Below, piece after piece: positions 10,336-21,588 of a DNA stretch of 64,000 nucleotides (its first letter is position 1; every line of letters begins with the position of its first letter). Made by a program: the position numbers and the translations under genes. This DNA comes from Maniola hyperantus (lineage: Eukaryota > Arthropoda > Insecta > Lepidoptera > Nymphalidae): the NCBI RefSeq assembly GCF_902806685.2, contig NC_048553.1, positions 8,291,099 to 8,355,098 of the forward strand, written 5' to 3'. Below the pieces are notes generated by a model, which worked only from the letters and a program-made list of their open reading frames with translations, made no database searches and had not been told where the DNA came from.

Positions 10336-10480
10336 TGCGCATTTATGTCTCATCATTATCATCATTATCATCATCATCAGCCTGTGGATGTCCACTGTCG
10401 GATAAAGGCCTTTCCTTAAAAGCGCCACATCACCCGGTTCTCAGCTTTCCTCATCCAGCCACTTCCCGCCAGCCTATTCT
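10336..10480 (-). pseudogene. LINE 3' end with (ATG)n tail
   Basis: On the minus strand this reads as a reverse-transcriptase C-terminus (SGWMRKAENRVMWRF, then KAFIRQWTSTG), running into a GATGATGATGATAATG tail. On the plus strand it appears as ATCATCATCATCAGCCTGTG. A common 5'-truncated LINE end. Confidence 0.65.
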
Positions 10481-10660
10481 ATTCGAAAATGGTTTTTCAG
10501 GGATAACTCAAGATTTAATTTTCAAATTTAATTAGGTTCATTATTTTTCCCGATGTGAATTTGCTTTTTAGCGTGATTCTATATCAGAAAACAATATTGC
10601 ATAGAACTGGAAATGAAATGGAATATCCACGCAAAAATATGAGTAGGTAGGTATAGTCTA

Positions 10661-10820
10661 TACAAAATGACTCCTCACGCGCCATTTTAACTCTATGGGC
10701 CAACTGTCATGTCAAAAATACGGTTCACCCTTGGATGAATGATTACCTTAAAATAATGATTAAAATCGTACTTTGACATGAAATTTGACACAAAGTAGAA
10801 TTGGCGCGTGAGGAGTTGAG
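10661..10820. mobile_element. MITE family M2 copy 1 (ACTCCTCACGCGCCA ends)
   Basis: Inverted ends ACTCCTCACGCGCCATTTTA and GGCGCGTGAGGAGTT. Internal CTGTCATGTCAAAAATACGG pairs with TACTTTGACATGAAATTTGAC. A solo end of the same family is at 32323-32403. Confidence 0.7.
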
Positions 10821-11019
10821 AGCGTAAAATAGGGTTATGTAGCATAGTATGTATGTAACATAGTATGTACATCGTACGAGTCGTCAAGATTCTTATTCAA
10901 ATAAATATTAAAATTCTCGGTGAATTTTGATATCATAAGGCAGGATAATATCTGGAGTTTTTTTAAATAGGTATCAAAATCCAAAGCTTCAATAAAAATT
11001 TAACCCTAAAAACCCTCGT

Positions 11020-11260
11020 ATTTAAGGCTCTTTCCTGGCCATTTAGCACAAGATGTACGTTCCAGATAGTGAAAGCCTAATGGCGCCCGTTAAATGCCTC
11101 CAATGGCGTCGTTGGGGCTAAAATTAAAAATGACCGTGATGCAGCGTTTTCTTTTTTGTTCAAAAGGGACGGAGGTGAATTTGTTGAAAGAATATTCCGA
11201 AGGGACGTCCGTTACGACCCCGTGGGGCGTAGGAGGGTTATTATATTGCGTAGAGGGTGC
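11020..11260. promoter_or_regulatory. candidate conserved non-coding block
   Basis: Repeat-free stretch of balanced composition with CpGs (ATGGCGCCCGTTAAATGCC, CGTCGTTGGGGC, CCGTTACGACCCCGTGGGG), unlike its AT-rich neighbours. It has no long open frame. Regulatory function is a guess from composition. Confidence 0.22.
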
Positions 11261-11558
11261 TGAAGTATAATGAGTCCCTTTTCAAATTTTCCTTCAAAAT
11301 TCGTATTTTCATTAAGCGATAATAACAGAAATTTTGGGTGGCCTTTAGAGCGTATAATACGTATGGGTATGTTTCAGGCATTGTGCGTTAATAATTCAGG
11401 TTTTCTATAGAATGTTAGTCCGCTTTCATTAAAGTGCATTATTTTTATTTTATGAAAACAATCTAAATACCTACTTATCTATCCTACTGATTAACAATTA
11501 TTTGTAGCACTTTTATTCGTTTTTGTCGTTCTGGTTCAATAAGTTGCATTTATAAAAG

Positions 11559-11727
11559 ACTAGCCGATACTCGTGACTTCTTCTGCGTGATTTAGGTTTT
11601 CGAAATCGCCTGAGAAATCCTTCATTTTCCGGTAAAAAATTACGGCCATATGTTGCTTCTTTGCGGCGTGATGGAAGAACAAACCAGCAAACTAAAAAAA
11701 ACAAGCACATTTTCGCATTTATCACAT
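11559..11727 (-). mobile_element. Helitron-like element, family B, old copy
   Basis: GACTAGCCGATACTCGTGACTT opening, GTGATTTAGGTTTTC, TTTTCCGGTAAAAAATTA, GCGGCGTGATGGAAGAACAAAC and CACATTTTCGCATTTATCACA. Heavily mutated. The 70-codon minus frame here is repeat DNA. Confidence 0.55.
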
Positions 11728-13300
11728 GGGTAAGTACCTAGTGATTCGTTTATTGAATTTTTAAATCCAGAATTTCTAGGTAATCTAAAACTGGTTAGAG
11801 ATAAGCTTTAATAGTTAAATCACTCAATATTCTCTGTTAAATCGGAATTGAGAAAGCTAATATTCATGAAATCTAAATTTAGTATCCGCATTAGTGTTCC
11901 TCTCAAAATCTGATTTCTGACACATACCCAATAGCAAGTGTTCGAAATCCTCTATCCGGCCGCAAAATTCACTATTAGGATAGGTAATCAATTTTCATCA
12001 TAATCATTAGATATATATAAGGTTTTCTATTGGCGTAATGAAAGCTATTATTAGTAATTAAGGGCTGATTTCGTGGAAAGGGCAATCTTTATATAACTTG
12101 TTACTTGAGGAATAAAGACAGAAAAAAAACTTTCAAAACATCAAAATTTCTTAGTCAAAACACAGAGTAAGTAAGAATGTTTCTTTATACTGAGGTTAAA
12201 CATTAATTATTAGTCATTGAAAAATCGGCCTTTAAAATACCACGAAATCGAAGATAATGTCGTTTCCGTTCTCGGAATCGTACTTCACTTTGATTTTTAA
12301 GTAGCCTAACACAATAATGCCAAGCAAGCAAAAATGATGATGCCTTACTAATATGTATTTTTCTTAGTGTGAAAATTTACACGCTGATAAATTAAGTTTA
12401 ATTGGCTTACAGATTTGTTATATTGCCAGGAAATCAAACATATTAGCTATTTAAAAAGCCCAGAATAGCATACCTAAGTACTAAGAGCGATTGCCAACGC
12501 TCCTTGGTTTCCTCGCAACACAGAAATACCTACACGAGCATCTGGAAATACCAACACTGGTTGAGGAAATATATAAGTACCTATATGTAATCCTAAATAT
12601 AGGGAACGCTTGCTGAGAAACTATGTTTATAGTTTGTCGACTGGTCAGATCACACTATAAAAAAATTAAGTTTATTTTTTGCAGCCGTAAAAGATACCTA
12701 CGTGTATAGCTAGACTGCATTGGTAACGACACTTTTTCATATTAGCACCAATATACTCTGCAACAAACATCCAGTATAAAGCCTACGGATTAGCCGTTTA
12801 CATAATCAACTGAAATTTTCGCTTTACAAAGAATTAAGCGTGGAGAGTGAGAGAAATGGTTATAAATGGAGTGTTTTGGAAGAATATTTTTTGCGAGAAC
12901 GGCCTAAGCTTTTAAACTGAGCAAAGTACGTAATTTAGAGCGTCCCGTCGTCGGGCGTTAATTAGTATTTTAATCAAAATTAATAGCCGATTACTTGGGA
13001 AATTGTAAAGGAGATTCTAAATGGTGTTTTATGTTTGTTTTTACGTAGGCTGGATTAGATGGCTATAGATGCGAAATTAGTAATATCTGTTATACTCTTG
13101 TTCTTTAATAATATTGTTATTTGTCAAAAAAACCAAACAATGTTTGACAAATAAGCATTTCGTAAAGTTATTCATCGACAGATTGCAATTAATAGGATTA
13201 ATTATTTATTATTTTCGGCCATAATATACTAGTGTGTGGTAACTTTGCAATGTCACGGAAATGCATCGGCCCCTAAATGAAAAATCTCTAACGGGGCATG
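11728..13300. other. gene-free AT-rich stretch
   Basis: No gene recognised. The word CTAAATATAGGGAACGCTTG at 12593-12612 (25 identical bases to 12617) recurs at 15263-15287, so a diverged repeat is present near 12.6 kb. Confidence 0.35.
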
Positions 13301-13309
13301 GTAGATGTT

Positions 13310-13930
13310 TTCACTCGGAACTCGGTTTGCGTTTCTTATTAACCCATTAAAACACAAACCCCTCTGCGGCCGCGACCGCCGCGTACGATGCCAAAAAAGC
13401 CAAAATTCTCACGCGTGAAAGTGTCGCTTTTCTTTTACCTTTTTCCAATGGCTATCGACGAACCGCCTTTCGATTTCATTACGGACGTCCGACGTTTTTT
13501 ATTTTTAAATCGCGGCGTGCTTCACGCGGTCCGGTGTTTTTATTCCCCACCGGTTTTGTCCGTATTTTTTTCCGGCGGCTCGTTTCTGTTTTTTATACAC
13601 GCGGCCCGCAAACAATGCCATCGCGGCCACCGAATTAACTCCCAACTTTTCGCCTTTTGTCGCCAATAAAAATATTTTAATTCCGCCGGCCTGTTAATTA
13701 ATAATTAATATTTTTCGCCGGCCGCAACATAATGGGCTCGTTTAACACGTGTTCCGATGCGATTGTTTTTTCGCGAATCGTTTTCATGAATGGAATGATG
13801 ACGTAATAGGATAATGTCAGTGTCGGCAATTTTACGTTTTTATTGGACGGCGTGTTGTTGATTTTTTTTGTGTTACGAGCGCTCGCCGTCAATGGGACGA
13901 ATGCATCGGACTTTAATTCTCAATGTCATT
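13310..13930. promoter_or_regulatory. candidate conserved non-coding / enhancer-like region
   Basis: The clearest block of repeat-free, CpG-rich DNA in the window. It has CGCGGCGTGCTTCACGCGG-type words interleaved with homeodomain-like AT cores (TGTTAATTAATAATTAATAT). A 93-codon plus frame from 13388 begins MPKKPKFSRVKVSLFFYL, but its composition follows the T-runs and it matches no family I know. I judge the region non-coding and possibly regulatory. Confidence 0.35.
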
Positions 13931-14980
13931 ATCACTTTCACAATGAGTGCTCATGATTTTAAATATGTTCCAATATAAAATTGTTGATCGTATTTTTTCG
14001 CACCTGTTTATCTTTATTGGTTTTTTTTCGTTGCTTTTGTATCGTTTTTTGTGTACGCTACATTGTTTTTCCGTTCATCAGCTATTGATTGAATAAACGT
14101 AGGTAAATAACTAGTAATGGTATATAGTAGGCCACATATTAGGTACACTAAGTACCTAAGGATTGTATTTAAAACTGCAAACAAATTCAAATAGGTATCT
14201 ACTTACCTAATAGACAGATTTCTGTCTACTATCTACATTTAAAATCTTTACTCGACTATCTTTATGCTCCTAAAAGATTTAATAACTCTATAGAACTGGG
14301 TGGGTTTCGTTGAACAACCATTTATTGACAAAAGATGGCGATTTGTATTTTGTACGGAGCAAACTTAGCATAGGGTCAACTTGACCCCTGCTTCATTAAA
14401 TTTAGATGACCTCTGACCCGGCATGTTAGGCACGCGTATCTATCCAGTTTTGGATGTACCTATTATTTACTATTGCATTATTTTTACGGGTAGCTAATCT
14501 GGAATGTGTAGGCACGTTACTTTATTTAAATATAAAAAACAATTTATGGATAGGTATGTAGTCTGATATGACATGTCTACTAAAATATGTAATGTTTATT
14601 TAAGCTTATTTTAATATGTATATATTATATAGTATACCTAGCATAATATCTATTAAGCTTTTTTCATGAATAATATTTTTGTTGTACCTATTCTATGTCT
14701 CTTTATAAATTCTCTCACTACTAAGGGTCACTGGTAGAGACTTATAGAGATAAGTGCTTCCCTGTCCACTTTTTCTTTCTTTTTCTCTATATTATTACAA
14801 CTTTCTAGTAAGTACAAATAAAAATAAAAATAAAATACTGGGGAACAATTCCATCTGCGGAATTCCGTTAGATGTGTTAGTGATTGGACGAAACTACGCT
14901 CAGGACATATCGACGATAAAGGATGCGCCGACTGCAAAGAAGAATTCCTTATGCGGAATTTCGCTAGATTCATCTCTAGC
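13931..14980. other. gene-free AT-rich stretch
   Basis: No gene seen. Two antiparallel frames of 76-81 codons at 14728-14984 overlap and are low-complexity (Tyr/Phe/Lys-rich). GCGGAATTCCG (14856-14866) and GCGGAATTTCG (14953-14963) form a short imperfect repeat. Confidence 0.35.
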
Positions 14981-14986
14981 GTGATT

Positions 14987-15592
14987 CCTGGATTACATAA
15001 GTACTTATTTAGGTATTGGCCGTGATTGGCAGCTGGGCTCGTGTGGACATTTGTTTAAACTCAGTTCAGTGTTGACTTCGCACTCACAAGTCATTTTTTA
15101 CTCGCAATACACGAGTAAGTAGGTATCTGGAATTTCGACAGTTATTCAGAAAATAGGCACCTTCTAGGCAAACGCGTCCTTAGGCCACATCATCACTTTT
15201 CATCAAGTATGATCGTGGTCAAGCGTGCGCCTATAATGAATAAATAAAAATCAATAAAGTATCTAAATATAGGGAACGCTTGCTGAGGCACCCAAATCAT
15301 CTGATTCTGGCACATAACCTGTTAACAGTGGAATGAATAAAGCATCTGAAGCTGGCAAATGTGCTCGATATAATGTGCAGATCTAAGGATCTACTGATCA
15401 CTGATCCTAGGTATCTGTAAAACTCTGATATGCTCTGTCGACTGATCGCATTTCTACATTCAGATCTAATGGCAGTATTAGCCAAAAATACAACAAACTG
15501 ACACTGAGTCGACCCCATTTCTACATGAACCTAGTGATTGGCACCGAAATTCCGAGTCACTAGGTCCAGTCACTGCCATCGTGTAATCCAGG
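14987..15592. mobile_element. possible ~0.6 kb inverted-end element
   Basis: CCTGGATTACA at 14987-14997 is exactly inverted at 15582-15592. Next to the ends, GTGATTGGCAGCTGG and CTAGTGATTGGCACC recur. The interior has GTCGACTGATCGCAT near 15437 and no coding content. The internal 25-base word shared with 12.6 kb supports a dispersed element, but the ends are short. Confidence 0.35.
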
Positions 15593-16061
15593 CATAAGAC
15601 TCAAAACTATCCCAATAAAATTCGTCACGAGAATAAAGTCGCTTAGCTATCTATGAATATGTAAATCCTGCTTTAACTTATTATTCAAAAAGTAATGTTT
15701 TTTAGAGAAACTTATTCAGTTCGTTAGCATTGCGGTGGCATCCTTAAAAGTCCGCTTTGCATTTTGGCCGACAACGACACTCCCGGGTGAAGTTAGGACA
15801 GAGACGGGTTGAGAAAAACGCTTGCATTTCTAAGTAGTCTTTTTTAGAGATCCTTTTGTGGCGCGCATAAACTTTTTTCATTATCAACTTTTTCTACGAC
15901 ACTATTGGAAAAGTTACCGCGCTATCCGCTAAACGAGGTTACATATCATCTGAGCCATTAGTTTGTGTAAAGTAAGAGCGAGTATTTTAATTTTCAAATA
16001 GTTTTCTCAGGGTTTATTATTATTATCGTCTTATATCAAGATGCATCAACCTATAGTAGGT

Positions 16062-16202
16062 ACATGACAAGTTGAGATGGCAATCGGGGTATGGTATGAG
16101 GCGGGGGGACGCCCCGTAGACCCGCGCTCGCTCGGACTGGGTTAGTGCGGGGGATTTGCGGGTGTGCCGAGAGTTCTCTCCCCGACCTGTTGCCTCGTAT
16201 AG
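16062..16202. mobile_element. GC-rich palindromic MITE, family M3 copy 1
   Basis: Inverted ends (ACAAGTTGAGATGGCAATCG and CCGACCTGTTGCCTCGTA) around a GC-rich core with GGGGACGCCCC and GTGCGGGGGATTTGCGGGTG. Sister copies are at 32615-32775, 54681-54807 and 56778-56920. Confidence 0.75.
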
Positions 16203-16303
16203 ATCGCTTCAAAGCGATAAGGCCGCCATTTATACCTTTTTTTTTAACTGTGCCGTACCTAACTTTTATCTGCAACTGGAACTGAGTGTAATAATATGTC
16301 ACG
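16203..16303 (+). mobile_element. LINE 3'-UTR fragment
   Basis: GATCGCTTCAAAGCGATAAGG and CCGCCATTTATACC followed by T-rich DNA match the style of a lepidopteran Jockey/Daphne-like LINE 3' UTR. A minus-strand relative (AAAAGCGATAAGGCCGCC) is at 51415-51500. Confidence 0.45.
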
Positions 16304-16383
16304 CCCAAATAATACAAGATGTAGATTTAGTGCGCGCTTTAATAATAATAATGTGTGTTATTCTAATGTGAACTACCTATATT

Positions 16384-16975
16384 ATAAACTATCTGGTGCC
16401 CGCGACTACATCCGCATGGATTTAGGTTTTTAAAAATCCCGTGGGAAATCTTTAATTTTTCGGTATACAAAGTAGCCTTATGTCACTTTCCAAGTCTTTA
16501 GCTATAAGTACAAGCTATAATATAATATGTTATTTAAAACTATACTACTTATGCTTTGTAACCTACCTAAATACCTAATGTGCAATAAATATATATGTAT
16601 ACATATAATATTATAAATATTTATTTATTATTTATTGCTCCTTTCATTCATCATCATATTATTTATTTGTTTGTATCTTCGTAACTGTAATTAGTAATAT
16701 TATATAAAATATTCTAACCGCTAAACTTTCACTACTTAGTCCTCAGTAAAACCTACTAGGAACTCATAAATGCTCTCCACGTCACAGGTTTAACCTAGTG
16801 TGGAGACCACTAGTAACCGACGCCAAAATAACTTGTTTTTGTTAAATAAAGATATTTTATTTTTATTTTTAGTACCCCATGCAAAAAAACACGCTCCGTT
16901 GCTCCGTTGTGACGAGATCGAAGGACAAACCAACAAACCAATAAACATACACACTTTCGCATTTATAATATAGCT
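16384..16975 (-). mobile_element. Helitron-like element, family B, split by an insertion
   Basis: The left half (16384-16502: GTGCCCGCGACTACATCCGC, AAAATCCCGTGGGAAATC) and the right half (about 16873-16975: CCATGCAAAAAAACACGCTC, AAGGACAAACCAACAAACC, CACACTTTCGCATTTATAAT) belong to one copy. About 370 bp of AT-rich DNA ending in AATAAAGATATTTTATTTTT separates them. TAAGTAC/TTAGTAC at the junctions may be a weak target duplication. Confidence 0.6.
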
Positions 16976-17360
16976 TCAAGTGCCGTGGGTCACATAATAT
17001 TGCTACAAAAGAAATTATTTTCGGACTCGCCCGTGTCAGGTAGGTAGGTACCTATTTAGACAGTGGCTTAGTGTTCACAGAACCTGCAGCAGCACACCAC
17101 AACAAACACGTAACCGTTTCACTGTACAGAACCCCGCGATATAAATCATTCCCTACATTTGATCTTTTCCAGAGCTTTGCACTTGGAGATCGTAAAGCAC
17201 AGCGCTCCAGAGAATTGCCGGACAGAAGCAGTTAATTTAATGCCTTTTGCTTATTTTATACAAGGAGATTGCCTGCTTGAGTTTCATTTATTTTTGCTTG
17301 CGGATTTTTAACTGATGAATGAGCATTAATATTTATTTGGAGAAATACCTGTTTCTGCTT

Positions 17361-17480
17361 TTTTAACCGACTTTAAAAAAGGGGGAGGTTATCAATTCGT
17401 CGGAATCTTTATTTTTTTACATATTATGTTCCCGAGTAATCACTCGTAGACGCCTGGACTGATTTAGATTTTTTTTGTTT
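17361..17480 (+). mobile_element. AACCGACTTTAAAAAAGG repeat fragment
   Basis: TTAACCGACTTTAAAAAAGG, GGGAGGTTATCAATTCGTCG and CTGGACTGATTTAGATTTTT match the start of a dispersed lepidopteran repeat I recognise by style. Class unknown. Confidence 0.45.
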
Positions 17481-17573
17481 AAAAGGGTAGGTATACTTCT
17501 CAGGTACTTAGTCCCGTATGAAATCGATGAAGATCTGATGAATATCTTTGAAGATAGATAAATATATAGAAAT

Positions 17574-17820
17574 ACTAGATGATGCCCGCGACTTCGTTCG
17601 CGTGGATTTAGGTTTTTAAAAATCCCTAGGGAACTCTTTAATTTTCCGGGATCAAAAGTAGCCTAATGTCCTTCCCTGGGATTTAAGCTATCTCTATACC
17701 AAATTTCAACAAAATCGGTTAAACGGATGGGCCGTGAAAAACTAGCAAACAGACAGACAGACGGACAGACAGACAGACAGACACACTTTCGCATTTATAA
17801 TATTAGGCAATATAGTATGG
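17574..17820 (-). mobile_element. Helitron-like element, family A
   Basis: Well-preserved copy: ACTAGATGATGCCCGCGACTT, GGATTTAGGTTTTTAAAAAT, GGTTAAACGGATGGGCCGTG and an (AGAC)n microsatellite at 17744-17783. It ends CACTTTCGCATTTATAATAT, and the true 5' TCCATACT is met on the minus strand near 17820. Confidence 0.7.
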
Positions 17821-17825
17821 ATATG

Positions 17826-17878
17826 GGTTGATTTGTCTTTCAATCACATCGCAACGGATTGACGTGATTTTTTGCAAG
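17826..17878 (+). mobile_element. Helitron-like family B fragment
   Basis: TTGATTTGTCTTTCAATCAC and GCAACGGATTGACGTGATTT are the reverse complement of the family-B internal block. Confidence 0.45.
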
Positions 17879-18275
17879 GCTAAGCTATATACTTAGAAAA
17901 AGTATGTTTCTCCGTAGTTATTCGCGTTCGTTGTGATTTGTTGGTATTTGCTACGAAAGGAGGCTTTTCAAATTGCTGCATTCAAAATCTATGCTATTTT
18001 CCGTAAAACGGTCATTTCATACTTAGGCAGTTACCCCACTTGGCTATAGCTGGGTTATGTTTCATGGGCGCGTCACAAGGGCCCCGTCTCCCCCAACCAC
18101 GTCCTTTTACGACGTAAACACGCGTTTTTACAGCTATCCCAAAACTTTACCCTTTTATCCCGAATACAATTTAATGATAGATATAAAACAACGGATCTAA
18201 AGCCAATATACAATTATTACTTATATAAAAATATACAAATGAGCTATTTCTATACCTATAGTTTAAATAATCAAA

Positions 18276-18491
18276 TCTAAATACATAAAAGGAAAAGGTG
18301 ACTGGCTGACTGATCTATCAACGCACAGCTCAAAATACTGGAGGGATCAGGCAGAAGTTTGGCATGCAGATAACTATTATGACGTAGGCATCCGCTAAAA
18401 AAGGTTTTTTGAAAATTCAACCCCTAAGGGGGTGAAAAAGGGGTTTAATATTTGTGTAATCCACGCGGACGAAGTCGCGAGCATAAGCTAG
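18276..18491 (+). mobile_element. Lep1-type Helitron
   Basis: Complete plus-strand copy. It has the 5' TCTAAATACATAAAAGGAAA end, the CTGATCTATCAACGCACAGC block, CCCCTAAGGGGGTGAAAAAG, the GC hairpin CGCGGACGAAGTCGCG and the 3' GCATAAGCTAG end followed by T. It has no coding capacity and would need a Helitron replicase in trans. Confidence 0.8.
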
Positions 18492-18839
18492 TTAGAATAT
18501 AAATGTCAATGATTTTTACTAAACAACGTTGTCAATCGAAAAGTGCGCCCCTGTGGTTATGGTTGCCCCTGGGCCAAAGGTGGTAGCATCAAGCTAGTAG
18601 CATTTTGCCACACTGGATGGCGATGGATAACCTTTGGACCAGGTATTTAAGTATACTTATAATTACTATTTAACGAAGTACTTATTATAAATCAACTAAA
18701 ATCTTCAGAGTGTTTCCGTTATCAAAATTGATGAACAGGGGAGATTCAAGTTCACTCTATGATTTGTTGAATTGTTGAACAACGTAGGCCAGATCTTCTT
18801 GACTTCTTCTGGTCGATGATTTGCTATGGTTTATTTATT

Positions 18840-19050
18840 GGGTAGTTGGGTACTTATGTAAACTTTGGGCATCGCAGGCTCGAGTATTGCGGGGGAAGTG
18901 AGGGACAAATCGCCGCCGCCCGCGGCCAGGCACGCAAAGCCGTTTGCAAGACGCACCCTTCTAATCCCTGCTCTCCCTTCATTACATACAAGGATAGTCA
19001 CACTGGCCCCGGCCTCCCCAACAGAAGGTTTTATGTCTTCAAATAAAATT
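18840..19050. other. GC-rich unique pocket
   Basis: Locally GC-rich, with CGCCGCCGCCCGCGGCCAGG. It keeps three overlapping frames open on both strands (66-79 codons), as GC-rich DNA does by chance. No protein family recognised and no repeat copies elsewhere in the window. Confidence 0.3.
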
Positions 19051-19099
19051 TCCGAGCTGTTTGCATTCAAGCAATTTCATTTATGTACTTGCCTCTAGA

Positions 19100-20197
19100 G
19101 TCTAGGTACGTCTCTACATATATTACGAGATCAGTAAAATTGAAATAGACATCCTGAGGCTAATTGGAGAATGCACTCTCAATAGGAAGTGTGGTTTATA
19201 TTCATTTTGAAATTTTATTCCAATTTATATTTATGAATGTAATTGTGAATTTGTGTGTGCACAATTTTATGATATTATTTTATTATATTTATGCTTAAAC
19301 GCATCTACTTAGGTCAACAGGCTATCTCGGTTTAGCCCCACATTAAAATTATCTGCAATAAATTTCCAATTCTGAGAATTTAGCTTCAAGTAGATAGGTA
19401 TGCATATTAATCAGTTTTATACACCTACATTTATATTTCTAACCCTTTATCTAATATTTCTACATTTTACATAAGCAAAATATGAAAGCGGGGTGGAAAT
19501 TTTCTGAACAAAAAGGTTTAATACGGCTGAAAAGTTATCTTTCGTAACTGTATAGGCCTTTAAATTCTGCAAAGGGTGAAGACCACAATTACCTCCTTCC
19601 AACCCCACCCAACCCCCTCGGATTATATAAGGGGGAAGATAGTTAAACCCGGTCCTGAATAAATTTCGCTCGTCAATAAAGGGTTTTGTCCCTTTTCCCT
19701 TGGAATAAAGGGATGTTTTTGTTATCTTGAGGATTGGCTAATTTGACAACAACAAAAGGGCTTCCGTTTTGGGAATTGCGCCATGATAATCAAGGTTTTT
19801 GAGATATAAAAGGAAAAAGGTATGGTAATTTGCGATATACACAGGTCTAATAAATACTGTGGAGTGGGATTACGTTTGCTACGAGATCAAGAGATAAACA
19901 AGGCTTTGTTTTTAATACGATTCTATGTTTGTTTATTTTACAGAAACCATACCTGTCTGAACTTAAAAATGCTTACAATTGATATTAATTATAACCGTTT
20001 GCCATAGTGCAATTATTTGTCATATACACACCAAGTAAATAAAAAAAAAATCCATTCGAGCAAAATCGCGGGCGTTAGTTCCTGTTTACTTACCTATAAT
20101 TATGTTTAGTTTGTAATATTTTGTGGACTAGATACAAATCTATCTATTCTTACCATTATCCTATCAAGTATCTACCCACTATCAATATTTCCATAGA
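19100..20197. other. gene-free stretch
   Basis: AT-rich DNA without a recognisable gene or repeat. A 61-codon frame at 19822 has no features. Confidence 0.35.
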
Positions 20198-20320
20198 TAC
20201 TAAAATTATAAATGCGAAAGTGTGGTTGTTTGCCTGTTAGAATTTCATGGCATATCCATTAAACCGATTTTGAGTGATTAAAACCCAAATCCACGCAGAT
20301 GAAGTTGCGGGCATCATCAA
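20198..20320 (+). mobile_element. Helitron-like element, shortened
   Basis: ACTAAAATTATAAATGCGAAAG start, ATTAAACCGATTTTGAGTG and CCACGCAGATGAAGTTGCGGGCATC close to the 3' end. Internal part deleted. Confidence 0.55.
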
Positions 20321-20359
20321 GTGTCCTATATTCGTAAACTTCTATTGCATATCACACTA

Positions 20360-20581
20360 TCACACTAATATTATAAAGGCGAAAGTTTGTATGTGTGTGT
20401 GTGGGTGTGTGTTTGTTACTCCTTCACGCAAAAACTACTGGACAGATTTGGCCGAAATTTGGAATGGAGATATATTATACCCTGGATACATAGGCTAGTT
20501 TTTATCCCGGAAAATCAAAGAGTTCCCGCGGGATTTTGAAAAACGTAAATCCACGCGGACGTAGGCGCGGGAATCAGCTAG
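20360..20581 (+). mobile_element. Helitron-like element, family C
   Basis: CACACTAATATTATAAAGGC start with a short (GT)n run. The family-C block follows (TTACTCCTTCACGCAAAAAC, GGCCGAAATTTGGAATGGAG), then TTTTTATCCCGGAAAATCAA and the 3' end GGGAATCAGCTAG. A second family-C copy is at 31309-31521. Confidence 0.65.
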
Positions 20582-20819
20582 TCTTTAATATAAGAACCCT
20601 TTCAGCTCCCACTCTATCATGGCTCTTGGAGTGAAAACGTGGATAAAAACAAACGAAAACGATCTTGTGATTGACAGTGAATTGCCAGAGTATTATGGGG
20701 CAGAATGGATGCAGAGGACCTTCTTCCGTGGACTCTGCACTTCAACTGCATTTGCAAACTGTTTTTCTTATTTAGCTTGAATTGAAACGGCTAGAATAGA
20801 TAGTAGGTATATTTGTACT

Positions 20820-20940
20820 TAAATGTATAAATAAATAAATAAATAAAATAAAAATCTTTTTTATTCGTATAAACTTTTACAAGTAGGTATACTTACGAAT
20901 AGTCGGATGCATCTACCACTGGTTCGGAATGCCTTTGCAT
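20820..20940 (-). mobile_element. LINE 3' end (TTCGGAATGCC family)
   Basis: On the plus strand: (TAAA)n at 20827-20850, CTTTTTTATTCGTATAAACT, then GGATGCATCTACCACTGGTT and CGGAATGCC. Related pieces are at 30760-30860 and 50946-51041. I read it as a minus-strand LINE 3' terminus with a CGAATAAAAAAG-type end. Confidence 0.5.
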
Positions 20941-21004
20941 TTGGTTATGTATTTATAGGTCTGCAATAATATACCTAACATATAAGATTTATTTATTTTT
21001 AAAT

Positions 21005-21223
21005 TAGCTGATACACGGTCAGCGTTGATATAGGTTTAAAAATCTCGTGGGTCTCTTCTTTCAGGGATAAAAAGTAGCCTATGCCAGTCTCGAGCCACAT
21101 TATCAAATTATCAAATTATTATTAAATATCTATACAAAAAACTACATCACGCTGATCCGTTGCAGCGTGATTGAAGGACAAGCCAACAAAAAAACACTCG
21201 TTTGCATTTAAAATAATATTAGT
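21005..21223 (-). mobile_element. Helitron-like element, family B, degraded
   Basis: AGCTGATACACGGTCAGCG replaces the usual opening. GGGATAAAAAGTAGCCTATG, TACATCACGCTGATCCGTTG and GATTGAAGGACAAGCCAACA follow. Confidence 0.55.
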
Positions 21224-21588
21224 AGTGTATTACTGTTTCGTCTATCAATGATTTACTTAGTACAAATTTTACTATTTCCACTTATTACACAGGTGATATT
21301 ATTTTAATACATACCTACCTACATTTGCTATAATAGGTACCTGTACCTAATGCTCATTCGCGTGAAATGATTTTCCGCGGAAATATTTGCTTATTTAACT
21401 TCTAGACTACAAGCAAGCTATGTATCCATCAAGATTCTTTCAATGCAACCATTTATAATACTATGGGTACCTAGTAATAAGTATAAATTAAAGTAAGTGT
21501 CGAACCTATGCTATCCATAATGACTCAACCTGGAGACCACTAACTAAGTTCTAAAAGACTTTTGAACTAACTTAAAAAGCTTAGTCTA

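Noticed and set aside
14728..14984. Antiparallel frames of 76 and 81 codons
   Set aside because: They overlap each other and are driven by AAATA/TTTCT low-complexity sequence.
18831..19098. Three overlapping frames on both strands
   Set aside because: Typical of GC-rich DNA lacking stops; all three cannot be real and none has a family match.
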